This document shows, piece after piece, positions 12,745 through 24,059 of a stretch of 64,000 nucleotides of DNA. Below the pieces are notes generated by a model. That model made no database searches, had not been told where the DNA came from, and worked only from the letters and a program-made list of their open reading frames with translations. Every line of letters begins with the position of its first letter. Position 1 is the first letter of the stretch. Source of the DNA: Plecoglossus altivelis. Lineage: Eukaryota; Chordata; Actinopteri; Osmeriformes; Plecoglossidae. Where the stretch lies: positions 10,809,223 to 10,873,222 of the forward strand of contig BROE01000003.1 in the NCBI GenBank assembly GCA_036571765.1, read 5' to 3'. Made by a program: the position numbers and the translations under genes.

Positions 12745-14918
12745 CATGCCATAGAAACCATGCAATAGAAATACCACTGAGGTTTGTACACATTTCAAGG
12801 GACACTCTCTCAAAAGGCTTATTTCAAGAACAGTGCAATCGCACTGGTGACCACAAAGCTAACTGTGCGAAAACCTCAATAGGTCTAAAGACTCCCATGC
12901 TTTCTGACTCTGCATAAATATAGTTGAATGTAGAACTAGAAGATATACTGGTCTTTGTTTTTACTCATAGCACTCCATACAACCTCCAACCAAATTTTGC
13001 AATGATTATATTCAGAAAAGTTTTCAATTTGTGTAAAATCTTAATTTGGATAAATTACTAGTTGAAATAACATGGCTCTCCAACTCTCTGATCAACCTAC
13101 ATTTTTAAATACATGATTTAATTATACTAAATTCTTTATGAATATATTGTTTAATTAAATACTATACACAAACACTAATGTGCAGATATATATTCAGAAA
13201 TTAATCAACCAAATTGATCTGAGGGTTCATGTCCATAAAGGTGACAACACATAAAATGTTTAGAGACTTAAGAATTGAAAACGTTTGAACTTTTTAGATT
13301 TTTTTAAACATAAAAATGTCTGTTTGTCCGCATCCCTCCTGGCTGCCAACCTCCTCTTCTTCTTTAAAAAGTTAACATTTATATACATATATCACAATAC
13401 CTATATTAAAAGTTCAACATGTGGAATATTTCTGTTCTAGTTTCTGATCGAAATAACTCAATCCCGGATATCCCGGATACGGGTGCTGCCATTTTGCGCT
13501 GATGTCATTTGGAGTCAGAGTTCGTACAGAAATGATCGAGTGGTAGAGCCATGGTATCGAGGTGCTACCCATACACTTGCCCAACCCAACAGTTAGCGCA
13601 CACAAGCCCCTTTTTCATATCGTCACATGACTAATTAAAAACACTGAACAGAAAACTGAGCACCAGAACAGACATCAGTGTGATAAGCATTACCTAAAAT
13701 GAGAGGAGCCATTTTTAGGAGAACATTATTTTAAGCTCACTCAGATCGTTCCTGTTGGCTCATTTTCCATCCGCTAACATTGGTAGGTAGGGATTGGGAT
13801 TTATGATTGATACTACAGCCAAGCCACCAGGGAGCGATCCAGATTTTTTGGCTTCCCTTTTTAGAGCTGTCATACTGTCCAATCTTTTTACAGTATATGG
13901 TCTTACGACTAACTATTTTTCCATGATAGCTCAGACTCCACACTTTTGACAGGTAGTCAATCGTCTCGACACATTTTGAGCACTGAACTGTTCAAGGAAA
14001 CATCATTTGTATATGGGGGCTCACCCATCAACTTTACAGCGTTAAAAAGAAAAGTATGTCTATTGGTGCCAAATTATATTTGTTAAACTGATATCTTAAT
14101 GATCAGTATTAGGAATGATGAGATCATTGTAATTGTCCTCTTAGACTCTGATCCCCTTACGGCAATCAGAATGACAGAAAATGGTTTTGTATCCAATATA
14201 GTTGCTGATTGCAGTTGCTCACCAAATGTTCAGTATTGTCATTTTAGAGAAAAAAGCATATTGTGCTTCAATACCTTTATTTTGAAACAAAGACTTTTAT
14301 TTTTCCAACCTCAGAGCTTAAATAATGTCAGGTCATCTCAGAATAACATTACAAAGTTCCGACTTTGTTAAAAAATTAAAAACATTATCTACCTAAATAA
14401 AATTTGAAAGCGCTCTTTATTGAATAATTCAAGTCTTCCTAAATAAATGCACGAATTATGGGATATAAATTAATGCACTAAACTTCAATTAATACATTGA
14501 TCTTAAATTTACCAAACACAGCATTCACCCTGTATTTATGATATTCGTGTACAGACCTCTATACTAGTATTAACTCATGTTACAGTAATCACATTTGGTT
14601 GTGTTACAGAAATTTGTTGTATATGGACGTTATCAACAAGTATCCAATCAAATCTAATTAACTTGATTCAAGTCATCTCCACAGATTGGTGGCATGGATT
14701 CTTTGGGGGAAAAATTGTGATTTACATTTTACAACCAAAAGCATATTTTGATCATAGGAGAAAATGTCATTAAGACAATGATGTAATCTAGTTACTTTTC
14801 ATTTAAAAATTATACAAAATGCATTCACTTCTATTCTCAGCGGTAGAATCTGTGTTTATTGTGTACTGTACAAATATCCAGGAAATAATTTCAGGAAAAT
14901 TGTTTCATTCGTCAATCA
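12745..14918. other. Intergenic DNA between copies 5 and 6
   Basis: No supported gene. Most is AT-rich. The stretch 13,430-13,970 is less AT-rich and looks like inserted repeat DNA (separate entry). Confidence 0.5.
13430..13970. repeat. Probable interspersed repeat(s), family not identified
   Basis: This stretch differs in composition from its flanks. Its segments (about 13,480-13,610 and 13,790-13,930) resemble widely repeated fish sequence, such as the 'ccaccagggagcgatcc' and 'acagtatatggtc' context. I cannot name the family or fix the ends. Confidence 0.35.
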
Positions 14919-14959
14919 TTTATTTAGATCTTCATATCAGCACAAACTTTAAACATTAT

Positions 14960-15826
14960 CTAGTAGAAAGAGTCCATGATGCGCCTCATGCTCATGAACC
15001 TCATGTTGCCCATGCCTCCCATGCCTCCCATGCCTCCCATCATCTGATGGAAGTTCCTGTACTCGCCAGGCCTCATGTACATCATCCTGCCTCTGTAGTT
15101 GGGCTGGTCGTACATCAGCCAGTGGCCATCCATAACATTGCAGGACATGCAGTTGTTCATGCGGTAACGATCCATGATGTTGTCACAGTCGTCCATCATC
15201 TCATGCATCTGGCCACCGAAGTTCTCCCTCTCGTAGATCCTCATCCTGTAGCTGCCTCTGTGCTGTTATTGGATAAAAAAGAGATTATTAAGACACTAAA
15301 AAGTTAATGCTGGAATTGAGGCAACCATGTAATCCAAATAGTTGATTATGGCTATTATGATATATTATATATATTGTTAGTAACAGCTAGATTGACACAT
15401 GTAGGATGAATAACAGTTATCCTTACCATGGGGATCATACGACTGGACCTGATGCAGTCGCTCCAGCCAAACATGCTCATGTAGTCGGCGTACTCGCCCC
15501 TCCTCATGAAGTACTGGTTACCCATGTAGTTGGTACGATCGTAGACCATGAAGCACCCTCTCTCCACCCTGCAGGAGTGGCAGCGGGACATGTAGGAGGA
15601 CATGTCGGCCATGTCGTTCATACACTCATAGGAACGTCCCATGAAGTTCCTGTCCTCATAGAAGGTGATCTGAAAATACATTTACAGGAAGAAATGTAGG
15701 GGAATGTAAAAATTGAATAGAGTTGAAGTATATATATATGTACATGTATACATTTATTTTAAATATATATTCATACAATATGTAACAAATTCTTCTTACC
15801 TTGCCCATCATGTTCATGTCGGCCAT
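14960..15826 (-). CDS. crygm2d-like: gamma-M crystallin copy 6
   Basis: Complete: exon 1 15800..15826 (MADMNMMGK), exon 2 15427..15669, exon 3 14960..15262; introns 164 and 130 bp; product 190 aa. Exon 2 is of the MADM / YMSRC / NQYF type. It carries CIRSSRMIPM, so the last cysteine of the N-domain, kept in every other copy, is Ser here. Exon 3 is consensus. The poly(A) signal is the complement of 14919..14924. Confidence 0.92.
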
Positions 15827-15911
15827 TTTTGCTCAGTTGAAGCTGTAGCTGCTGGTACTGCTGCTGTTGCTCTTGGTGATGTTCTGAGTTCGTACCTAGC
15901 TGAAGCCTTCC

Positions 15912-15963
15912 TATTTATACCTGACAGTTAGAGGCCCCATTGTACAAACCCCTTGACCCAGCA
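15912..15963 (-). promoter_or_regulatory. Core promoter of copy 6
   Basis: TATAAATA at 15912..15919, SOX-like TACAATG at 15938..15944, TGCTGGGTCA at 15954..15963. Confidence 0.62.
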
Positions 15964-15969
15964 ACATGC

Positions 15970-17930
15970 TATAGAAACCATCTATAGAAATGTCACTCAG
16001 GTTTCTACACATTTCAAGGGACTCAAAAGACTTATGTCAAGAACAGTGGAAAGCGTCACAGTGCCAAGTCAGCTAAAAGTCAATAGTATTTTCAGATAAG
16101 ATATCTTTTTTCATAGATCCTTGTCCCAAATTTTTTTTCCAGGTTATCGTTCTCTGTTATCTGTGTTTCCTTAAAAAAAATCAAACTTTCTCTTTTTTTT
16201 GCAAACAGAACTAAAGATTCAAACCTCTTTTGTGTACAGACCATTTTCAAAAACTCAAGTTGTTTAAACATAAATTCTGTTATTGATTCTGTCATGTCTG
16301 TCAAACATTTTCATTTCATTTTCATAAATCAGCGATAAATCCTTTTTTGTCGTTAAAAAATAGTTCAAATAAATGTGAATGGCGCTTAGCATTAAAGTAG
16401 CATTACCTCCAATGTAACTACAGCACCTACTATTGTAAAGATTTATAAATGAGAAGGCTGACATTGAGGTGACTGAAGGCAGAACTTTTAGCTTTAGGAA
16501 TGTATTTATCATCTAGTCCTTGACAGATCTAAAATATAGATTCTTTAACAATATTAGCTTCAATGGATTTCCAGTAATTTAGACAAAATAACAACAAAAA
16601 AAGAAACGTAAACCTTAACCATATCTACATATTAATAATTACCATTGTATAACAAAAAGGAATCACCAGTAGCGATGACATCAGAATAACATAAGAATTT
16701 AATCATCAACTCAGATAAAATCATATTTATTGGTACATTTTTATGCAATCCCTTTATGTCACAGTGGTTCACAGATCTATATGCACTTTCACTACCCTCT
16801 GAACAGTTCCCCCGCCCCTATAACTCACTTCATTTTTGTAAAAACCCAAACTTAAAAATACACATGATAAGTTATAAAATGTATAAATAATTTCTTAGAT
16901 TAATTTAAATGACTAATAGGCTTTTAAGTAGTACATGGTTACTCTTTTACAAAACATTCTATTTGACGCTTAACTGCATATTAGAATAATCTTAAATGTA
17001 ACTACTAGCCAAAGTCAGGTATTCTGTACTTGTACAGCGAATTCCACATTTCATGAGTAAAGACAACTTACTTTTGGACTTAGGTTCAGTGTCTACAATG
17101 TGAATGCATGTTTCTAACCAGTATTTAATTATGTTTTACAATTCATTGGTTTGCGTTTGTCTTTCCTGAATACCAAATCCTAATCAGTGTGAAACCACTG
17201 TCTGCTTGTGTTTTTTTACGTCATCAGTTAGAAAATAACACCATTTATAAGTATTTTATAGGCCTAATGAAAGCCTCTTAGTTTAGGGGCTCAAAAATTA
17301 TATTCAGATTTTAGCATTCAACTCCTCGTTAAAATTACAAAAGATTTGTGGTGACACACATCACACATCAATTTGTATCCACTCTCAAAGTGAGAACCAT
17401 TAAATGAAGTGGGTAACATCTGTCAACAATTTTAGTTGTATGGCTAGCATTGTTAACTTTGTATTTTGAATTGTAGTTTAACCAGTTGTCTAACTAGTTG
17501 TCTAACTAGCTAGCCAGATAAACAAAGCCACCTAGCCCCTACACAACCTGTCACATCTACCACCCCAACCAACTTCAAATGTAGTCGGGTGGCCATGTTT
17601 AGCTGGTTAGCCGGTTAGCTAAATGAAGCCATTGCCCCTGCAGTCTCTTAATAGCCAAACATTGTCTTATGTAACAAGATTGATTACTTTCTCTGAAAGC
17701 CTTTTAAGATAGTTTAAAAATGTATAGATAGGCTACTTCCATAAAAATGACACACCACTTACATTTTCTAACTTTTCTCCTCAGTAAAATATATTGTATG
17801 ATGCAAAATACTTTTCAGTGAGTTACTTGTGGTGGTAGTATGAGTGGTTTGGTGTTCAAAACCACTGAGACTGTTTTTCTTTTGTTTTGTAAACAAGTCA
17901 CTGAAATAATAGAATCTCAGTATCAAAACA
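15970..17930. other. Intergenic DNA upstream of copy 6
   Basis: AT-rich, no recognised gene or element. Short frames at 16092-16512 are unsupported. Confidence 0.6.
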
Positions 17931-17934
17931 TTGT

Positions 17935-18062
17935 CCAGTAGAAAGAGTCCATGATATGCCTCATGCCCATGAAACTCATGTTGCCCATGCCTCCCATCAT
18001 CTGATGGAAGTTCCTGTACTCGCCAGGCCTCATGTACATCAACCTGCCTCTGTAGATGGGCC
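17935..18062 (-). pseudogene. Crystallin exon-3 fragment (pseudogene a)
   Basis: About 128 bp align to the 3' half of exon 3, from the tail SMRRIMDSFY back to the NYRGRMMY region. The stop codon is lost (TAG to TGG, complement of 17935..17937), only one MGG unit remains, and similarity ends abruptly at 18,062. No exon 1 or 2 accompanies it. Confidence 0.85.
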
Positions 18063-18445
18063 TGACTTCTAACTGGACTTCTGATTGACAACTAATTAGG
18101 CCCTACTTAATTATTCTGTAATTACTCTTTTGGACTGGACCACTTTTATATTCAGTCCATTTATGTCATTATGATGAGTTTTTTTGCATTTGAAGAATAT
18201 ACATTGCAGGCGTGAGTGTAGTGAAAACAACTTGGAACAAAACATCTCCACAAATCGATAGCTTGAATTTCTTTTAAACAATTGTGATTTGATATTACTA
18301 TGGTTTTCTGTGTGTGGTCTATGGCCTACTATTGGTTTTCTCTCTAATGTAGTATCAAAATAAACTTGTATTAAAACTCAAACAAAAACATGTTTTTTTA
18401 TCAATAATTTTATGTCTTCATAACAGCAAAGTATCTTAAAATTAT

Positions 18446-18556
18446 GAAGTAATAGCACCTACTAATACCCCTCATGCTCATAAATATCTTGACCATGTCT
18501 CCACACATCTGATGGAAGTTCCTGTGGAGAATTGATTGCTCATGAATAGGTGTTGT
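18446..18556 (-). pseudogene. Crystallin exon-3 fragment (pseudogene b), strongly decayed
   Basis: On the minus strand the reading RNFHQMCGDMVKIFMSMRG can be matched to RNFHQMMGGMGNMRFMSMRR of intact copies. The flanks are decayed and no other exon is present. Its 3' flank (18,080-18,445) is paralogous to 21,535-21,915. Confidence 0.75.
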
Positions 18557-18870
18557 CAATAATAAATCCATCTCTCCTTGACGCTTAACTATATGTGGTG
18601 ATTTGTTGTCATACAATGCAATGTGACCACCTCCATGGCACAGACTTTATGATGACTGAGTTTGGAGTTGAAGCAGTCACAGTAGGTTAAATTGTTATCC
18701 TAAATTATATAGGCAAAAGACAGACTTTCGTTATGAGACACTTTTGATGTTGAAGAACTTATCTTTAAATGATTCATAATGTTTCCCTGTGGTTACTATA
18801 CATAGGCAAAAGTGTTTGTTTCTGAGCGCTTTATTTACATCTTCATGTTCGCACAGTAATGAAATATTAT

Positions 18871-19769
18871 CTAGTAGAGAGAGTCCATGATGCGCCTCAT
18901 GCTCATGAACCTCATGTTGCCCATGCCTCCCATGCCTCCCATCATCTGATGGAAGTTTCTGTACTCGCCAGGCCTCATGTACATCATCCTGCCTCTGTAG
19001 TTGGGCTGGTCGTACATCAGCCAGTGGCCATCCATAACATTACAGGACATGCAGTTGTTCATGCGGTAACGATCCATGATGTTGTCACAGTCGTCCATCA
19101 TCTCATGCATCTGGCCACCGAAGTTCTCCCTCTCATAGATCCTCATCCTGTAGCTTCCTCTGTGCTGTTTGCGAAAGAGTTTTGTTAGGTGACAATAATT
19201 TGATTACAATCTGAGTGTGATTTATTGTTTTACCATCCGATTGTATCCATGACAAAGCTATAATTATGGAGGAAAACAGAAACATTTGATGCAGCTAGAT
19301 TCTTACCATGGGGATCATACGACAAGACCTGATGCAGTCGCTCCAGCCAAACATGCTCATGTAGTCGGCGTACTCGCCCCTCTTCATGAAGTGCTGGTTA
19401 CCCATGTAGTTGGTGCGGTTGTAGACCATGAAGCAGCCTCTCTCCACCTTGCAGGAGTGGCAGCGGGACATGTAGGAGGACATGTCGGAACAGTCATTCA
19501 TACACTCGTAGGAGCGTCCCATGAAGTTCCTGTCCTCGTAGAAGGTGACCTGAATAGACAAGAAAAGTGGATCTAATTTGAAAAGGAAATATAGGTCTAA
19601 ATATACACAACTATACAATATCAGAGCTGCTAACTCTCAGGCATTGACCGTGAGATATACACATGGATAAACACGCTGTGGAACTAGTGAAATGTATGAC
19701 AGTTGGCAGCTCTTCAGTATTGTAACCTTTGTTCATTCTTACTTTGCCCATCATGTTCATGTTGGCCAT
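18871..19769 (-). CDS. crygm2d-like: gamma-M crystallin copy 7
   Basis: Complete: exon 1 19743..19769 (MANMNMMGK), exon 2 19307..19549, exon 3 18871..19164; introns 142 and 193 bp. At 187 aa it is the shortest intact product, because exon 3 has only two MGG units. Other differences: exon 2 begins VTFYED instead of ITFYED, FMKRGEY replaces FMRRGEY, and the tail ends DSLY. Exon 2 is of the CSDM / SCKVE / YNRTNY type. The poly(A) signal is the complement of 18830..18835. Confidence 0.92.
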
Positions 19770-19854
19770 TTTTGCTCAGTTGTAGCTGGAGCTGCTGGTA
19801 CTGCTGCTGTTGCCCTTGGTGATGTTCTGATTTTCTACCTGCCTGTAGCCTTCC

Positions 19855-19905
19855 TATTTATACCTGACAGCCAGAGGCTCCATTGTGTAAACCCTTGACC
19901 TAGCA
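19855..19905 (-). promoter_or_regulatory. Core promoter of copy 7
   Basis: TATAAATA at 19855..19862. The upstream sites are weakened: CACAATG in place of TACAATG, and TGCTAGGTCA at 19896..19905. Confidence 0.5.
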
Positions 19906-19909
19906 ACAT

Positions 19910-20890
19910 GCCATAGAAACCCGACCATAGAAATACCACTCTTATACAATTTCAAGGGAAGGGGTCCCTAAAAAGATTGATCAAGAACAGTGCAATTGAT
20001 CTAATGAAAGCAATGCTGATTTAGCCGAAAGTCAATAGGACTTTTTTAGACTTTTACTGTAGTTTTCACTGATACCTGTCCACAAAGATAATTTTTCATC
20101 TAATTTTTTTGCTATGTGCTGCTGTGTGTCTTGTACGTCTTAAAACAAATGCGAGAACATCTACATTGCATACATGGGTGACAGAGTAACTAAAACATGT
20201 ATTTCTCATTGTTGTTAAACCTATTTAAATTTCCATGTATGGCTTCACACATCGATCCTGTTATTGAGATCAACATTTCTTTGGAAAACATTTAATTTCA
20301 GCAATTCTTTTATAAATCCTGTTTCTTTTTACCCATACTGTGCTTCAGCCGTTAACCTTTACAATTAGAAGGGTGGCATTTTAGAGATATCATTACATAA
20401 TCACAGGGAGGGAAGACGTGTAATATTTGTCCATTTATGTATCACGTTACGTGTTTCAGAAACTTCTAAAATGAACTTTCCTAAAAATCACACACAAACC
20501 ATTTTCGCCGAAGGGCCTTCATAAATATGAAGGTATAGGCTATGAGCTAGGCCGAAATACATCTCACACTAAGTACGTGTAAGAATATGCTATATGGCAA
20601 CTGCACGTATCCAGCTCTAGTTAGGTGCGTAGTTTGATCGTCTATCTGGCTCTTAGAAATAGACTATGTATACACAAGTTGCGACACCAAACATTTTGGG
20701 GCAGTATACGAAAGACCCTCTGATGTGCTGCAACATAGAAAAAAACATATATGTAACAATGGAGGAAGTGGAAGTAGTCTACATAAGAGGTAAATTTTAA
20801 AGAGCAGGTATATGAACTAGCTTGCGATTAGACAAAAAGACTTACATTACCAATACCTCCTTCTATGTTGCCATTAATTTGTTTTTGTAT
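19910..20890. other. Intergenic DNA upstream of copy 7
   Basis: No supported gene or named element. AT-rich up to the MITE that begins near 20,896. Confidence 0.55.
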
Positions 20891-20895
20891 CATAT

Positions 20896-21176
20896 TTAAC
20901 CCTCGTGCGCTTTTAGTTTTTTGCAACTCACCCTGTCCTAACGGTCAAAAAGACCCCACCTTCAACCCTGAAATAGTGAAGGTTAATTACATTTCTACCC
21001 TGTACCCTTTTGGGCACTAAAATGTGCAGCCATGCTGCACATAAATAAGAAGGATTTAGTTTTGTCTGAGTTCAATCAAGCACATACAATCTAAATGTCT
21101 CATTGTGGGTGTGGGTTTCTGTGCATTTAACATAGTTTTGGGTTACTCTGACCCCCAAAGAGAGCATGCGGGTTAA
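20896..21176. mobile_element. piggyBac-like MITE (non-autonomous)
   Basis: A 273-bp body (20900..21172) lies between TTAA at 20896..20899 and TTAA at 21173..21176. It starts with CCC and ends with GGG. The ends form an imperfect inverted repeat of about 16 bp (CCCTCGTGCGCT against CCCGCATGCTCT). TTAA target duplication plus CCC ends is the piggyBac hallmark. No transposase frame is present. Confidence 0.65.
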
Positions 21177-21534
21177 GTAAGTTAGTTCTCAAAGTTTTTA
21201 GTCACTAAATGTTTTCATTGACCTGTGTCCTAGTGGACATAGCTTAAAAACATGTTGACAAAGAACACAGTGGAATAGGCTGTGAAAAACGGCATTTGTA
21301 GTTTTTGCATATGTAAACGTTCACGCAGGAAACTGAAGAAGGCCTATACAGAGGCCTTAAGCCGTGCTTCATAATCAGTAGAACTATTATTTAAAAGTAA
21401 TATGGAAACATATTGTGAAAAGGCATACACAGGCATAAACAAGTTCTGCTGTGACGAACCCACATGCACTGTGATATGTACAGTGTTAGTTATTCAATGA
21501 AAACATTAGAACAATGTGGTACATTTAACTAGAC

Positions 21535-21915
21535 TTATTGTCAAACTAATTAGGGCCTAATTAATTATTCTGTACTTACACTTTTGGACTGGGCCAGTTT
21601 TATATGTAGTCCATTCATGTCATTATTATGAGGTTTTGTTGAAGAATACATATTGTAGACGTGAGTGTAATTAACAGGTGTTTGTCTTTGTGAAAACTAC
21701 TTGGAACGAAACATCTCCACAAATTGGTAGCTTGAATTTCTTTAAAGTAATTGTGATTTTATGCTGTAGTTTTTGGTGTGTGGCCTCAGGACTATTATTG
21801 TTTTTGTGTCTACTGTAGCATCAAAATCAATCAGTCGATCTTGTATTGAAACACTAAAATACAGTTTCGATCTATGATTTAATGTCTTCATAACAGCCAA
21901 GTATCTTAATATTTT
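21535..21915. repeat. Segmental duplicate of 18,080-18,445
   Basis: Collinear similarity, for example the 'aattattctgta' and 'cttttggactgg' runs and the 'gtcttcataacagc' run just before the exon-3 remnant in both places. It shows that pseudogenes b and c descend from one duplicated unit. Confidence 0.7.
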
Positions 21916-21948
21916 GAAGTAGTAGGACCCAATGATGCGCCTCATGTG

Positions 21949-22857
21949 GACCCAGGTGCTCCTCAACTGTCGGAGGTGCTTCGTACAACAGACGAACTGC
22001 TTTCCTCAGACCCACTTCGCTGAATAGCCGAACTCTCCTCGCACTTGATGATCTAGATGTACCCTTCCTTTCGCCTGAGGGGTTCTTTCTTTACAGTCCA
22101 TCGCAATATGGATGCACGCCAGTCCTGGAACATCTACAGCCTGTCCGTCCGTGGGAGCAGGATCTCTCCTTCACTGTGGTTCTCCCCGAGGTTTCTACTT
22201 TTTCCCACAGGGTTTTTTTTTTTAGTTTTTCCTTGCCGAGAAGGAGGGTCTAAAGGACAGGGGATGTTCCGGGACAGTCATCCATTTGCTAAAATCATCC
22301 ATCCATCCATCCATTATCTACTGCTAATCCCTGGGAGGGATTGCAGTGCCGCTTCTTCCCATTGAGGGGTCACGGGTGACTGGAGCCTAACCCAGTAGCT
22401 TCGGGCCATAGGCAGGGTACACCCTGGACTGGGGCCAGCAAGTCGCAGGGCCAACACAGAGACACAGACAACCATTCACTCACACATTCACTCTCTAGGG
22501 GCAATTTCTCAATATACCAATTAACCTATCACACGCATGTCTTTGGACGGTGGGAGGAAGCCAGAGTGCCCGGAGAGAACCCACGGTAACATGGGGAGGA
22601 CATGCAGACTCCACCCAGAGAGATCATGTGATGTCGGATTCAGCCCAAGAATCGAACCCAAGATCTCCTTCCTGGGAGGCAAGGGCTCTAACCGCACCGC
22701 CACCATGCACCCCTTAAAAATCACCCCTGCTAAAATCATATGTACATTTTTATAATGTGGTTTTCTGTTTATTGACCAATGATGGAATCCTTGTCGCCCT
22801 TCGAGGCAACTGTTGTTGTGATTTTGGGCGTTACAAAAAGAAATTGAATTGAATTGA
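21949..22857 (+). mobile_element. Non-LTR element 3' end with (AATTG)n tail
   Basis: The insertion is flanked by ATGTG at 21944..21948 and 22858..22862, a candidate 5-bp target duplication. It ends in a GAATTGAATTGAATTG-type tail, preceded by a segment typical of fish LINE or SINE 3' ends (cgaggcaactgttgttgtga). The clade is uncertain. It is interrupted at 22299..22727 by a second element. Confidence 0.6.
22299..22727 (-). mobile_element. Retroposon with (ATGG)n tail nested in the (AATTG)n element
   Basis: A perfect 12-bp direct repeat tgctaaaatcat flanks it (22287..22298 and 22728..22739), a clear retroposition target duplication. The (CCAT)n run at its left edge is the (ATGG)n tail on the minus strand. 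The body carries the widespread fish repeat motifs 'gcagggtacaccctggac' and 'gtctttggacggtgggagg'. Clade not assigned. Confidence 0.7.
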
Positions 22858-23050
22858 ATGTGCAGGAACATCATCTTGAAAAAGTCTCCTTACATCTGAT
22901 AGAAGTTTCTGCATATGATTATATCAGTGGTTTTGAATGCAGAACCAAATCTACTCAAAAGTTAATTCTGTACAAATTAACAGGCAAAAGTGTTTCATTT
23001 TCTCAGCACTTTATTGAGATCTTCATGTTCGCACAGTAATGAAACATTAT

Positions 23051-23914
23051 CTAGTAGAAAGAGTCCATGATGCGCCTCATGCTCATGAACCTCATGTTGC
23101 CCATGCCTCCCATGCCTCCCATGCCTCCCATGCCTCCCATCATCTGATGGAAGTTCCTGTACTCGCCAGGCCTCATGTACATCATTCTGCCTCTGTAGTT
23201 GGGCTGGTCGTACATCAGCCAGTGGCCATCCATAACATTGCAGGACATGCAGTTGTTCATGCGGTAACGATCCATGATGTTGTCACAGTCGTCCATCATC
23301 TCATGCATCTGGCCACCGAAGTTCTCCCTCTCGTAGATCCTCATCCTGTAGCTTCCTCTGTGCTGTTATCAGAGAAAGAGGAGTTTTGTTTGAACAGAAG
23401 GCTACTTAAAGATGAGACCTTGACCTTCTGGTATATTCTGGGCCTCAGATGACAGATACTAAACTCAGGCCACTTGGATCTGAAAATAAAGCTAAATAGA
23501 TGCAATGGTAATATTTGTCCTTACCATGGGGATCATACGACAAGACCTGATGCAGTCGCTCCAGCCAAACATGCTCATGTAGTCGGCGTACTCGCCCCTC
23601 CTCATGAAGTGCTGGTTACCCATGTAGTTGGTGCGGTTGTAGACCATGAAGCAGCCTCTCTCCACCCTGCAGGAGTGGCAGCGGGACATGTAGGAGGACA
23701 TGTCGGAACAGTCATTCATACACTCATAGGAGCGTCCCATGAAGTTCCTATCCTCGTAGAAGATGATCTGAAAATACATTTGTAAGGAAGGAAGGTTGAG
23801 AAATGTAAAAATAATTACAATATATGCAATAAATATTGCTATATAGACCCACACCCCCACACATATTTAACCAGTGTTCTATCTTACCTTGCCCATCATG
23901 TTCATGTCGGTCAT
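23051..23914 (-). CDS. crygm2d-like: gamma-M crystallin copy 8
   Basis: Complete: exon 1 23888..23914 (MTDMNMMGK), exon 2 23525..23767, exon 3 23051..23362; introns 162 and 120 bp. Product 193 aa, with four MGG units instead of three. Exon 2 starts IIFYED (Thr to Ile) and is otherwise CSDM / YNRTNY / NQHF. It is the close twin of copy 9, with identical intron lengths and near-identical introns and flanks. The poly(A) signal is the complement of 23010..23015. Confidence 0.93.
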
Positions 23915-23999
23915 GTTTGCGCAGTTGTAGCTTAAGCTGCTGTCAGTGGTGCTGTTGCTCTTGGTGATGTTCTGAGTTCCTACCTGGCTGAAACCTTGC

Positions 24000-24051
24000 T
24001 TTTTATACCTGACAGTTAGAAGCTCTATTGTGTAAACCCCGTGACCCAGCA
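24000..24051 (-). promoter_or_regulatory. Core promoter of copy 8
   Basis: TATAAAAA at 24000..24007 and TGCTGGGTCA at 24042..24051. The SOX-like site is changed (CACAATA). Confidence 0.58.
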
Positions 24052-24059
24052 ACATGCCA

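Larger units (their letters stand above)
21916..22918 (-). pseudogene. Crystallin exon-3 remnant (pseudogene c), split by a nested insertion
   Basis: The left part, 21916..21948, matches the stop-codon end of exon 3 (gatgcgcctcatg is kept). The right part, from 22863 on, continues with the MGG and HQM region (catctgatagaagtttctg). The two halves join smoothly if 21949..22862 is removed. The remnant is decayed and lacks the other exons. Confidence 0.7.

Noticed and set aside
22057..22874. Open frames on both strands around 22.1-22.9 kb
   Set aside because: They lie inside the nested repeats.
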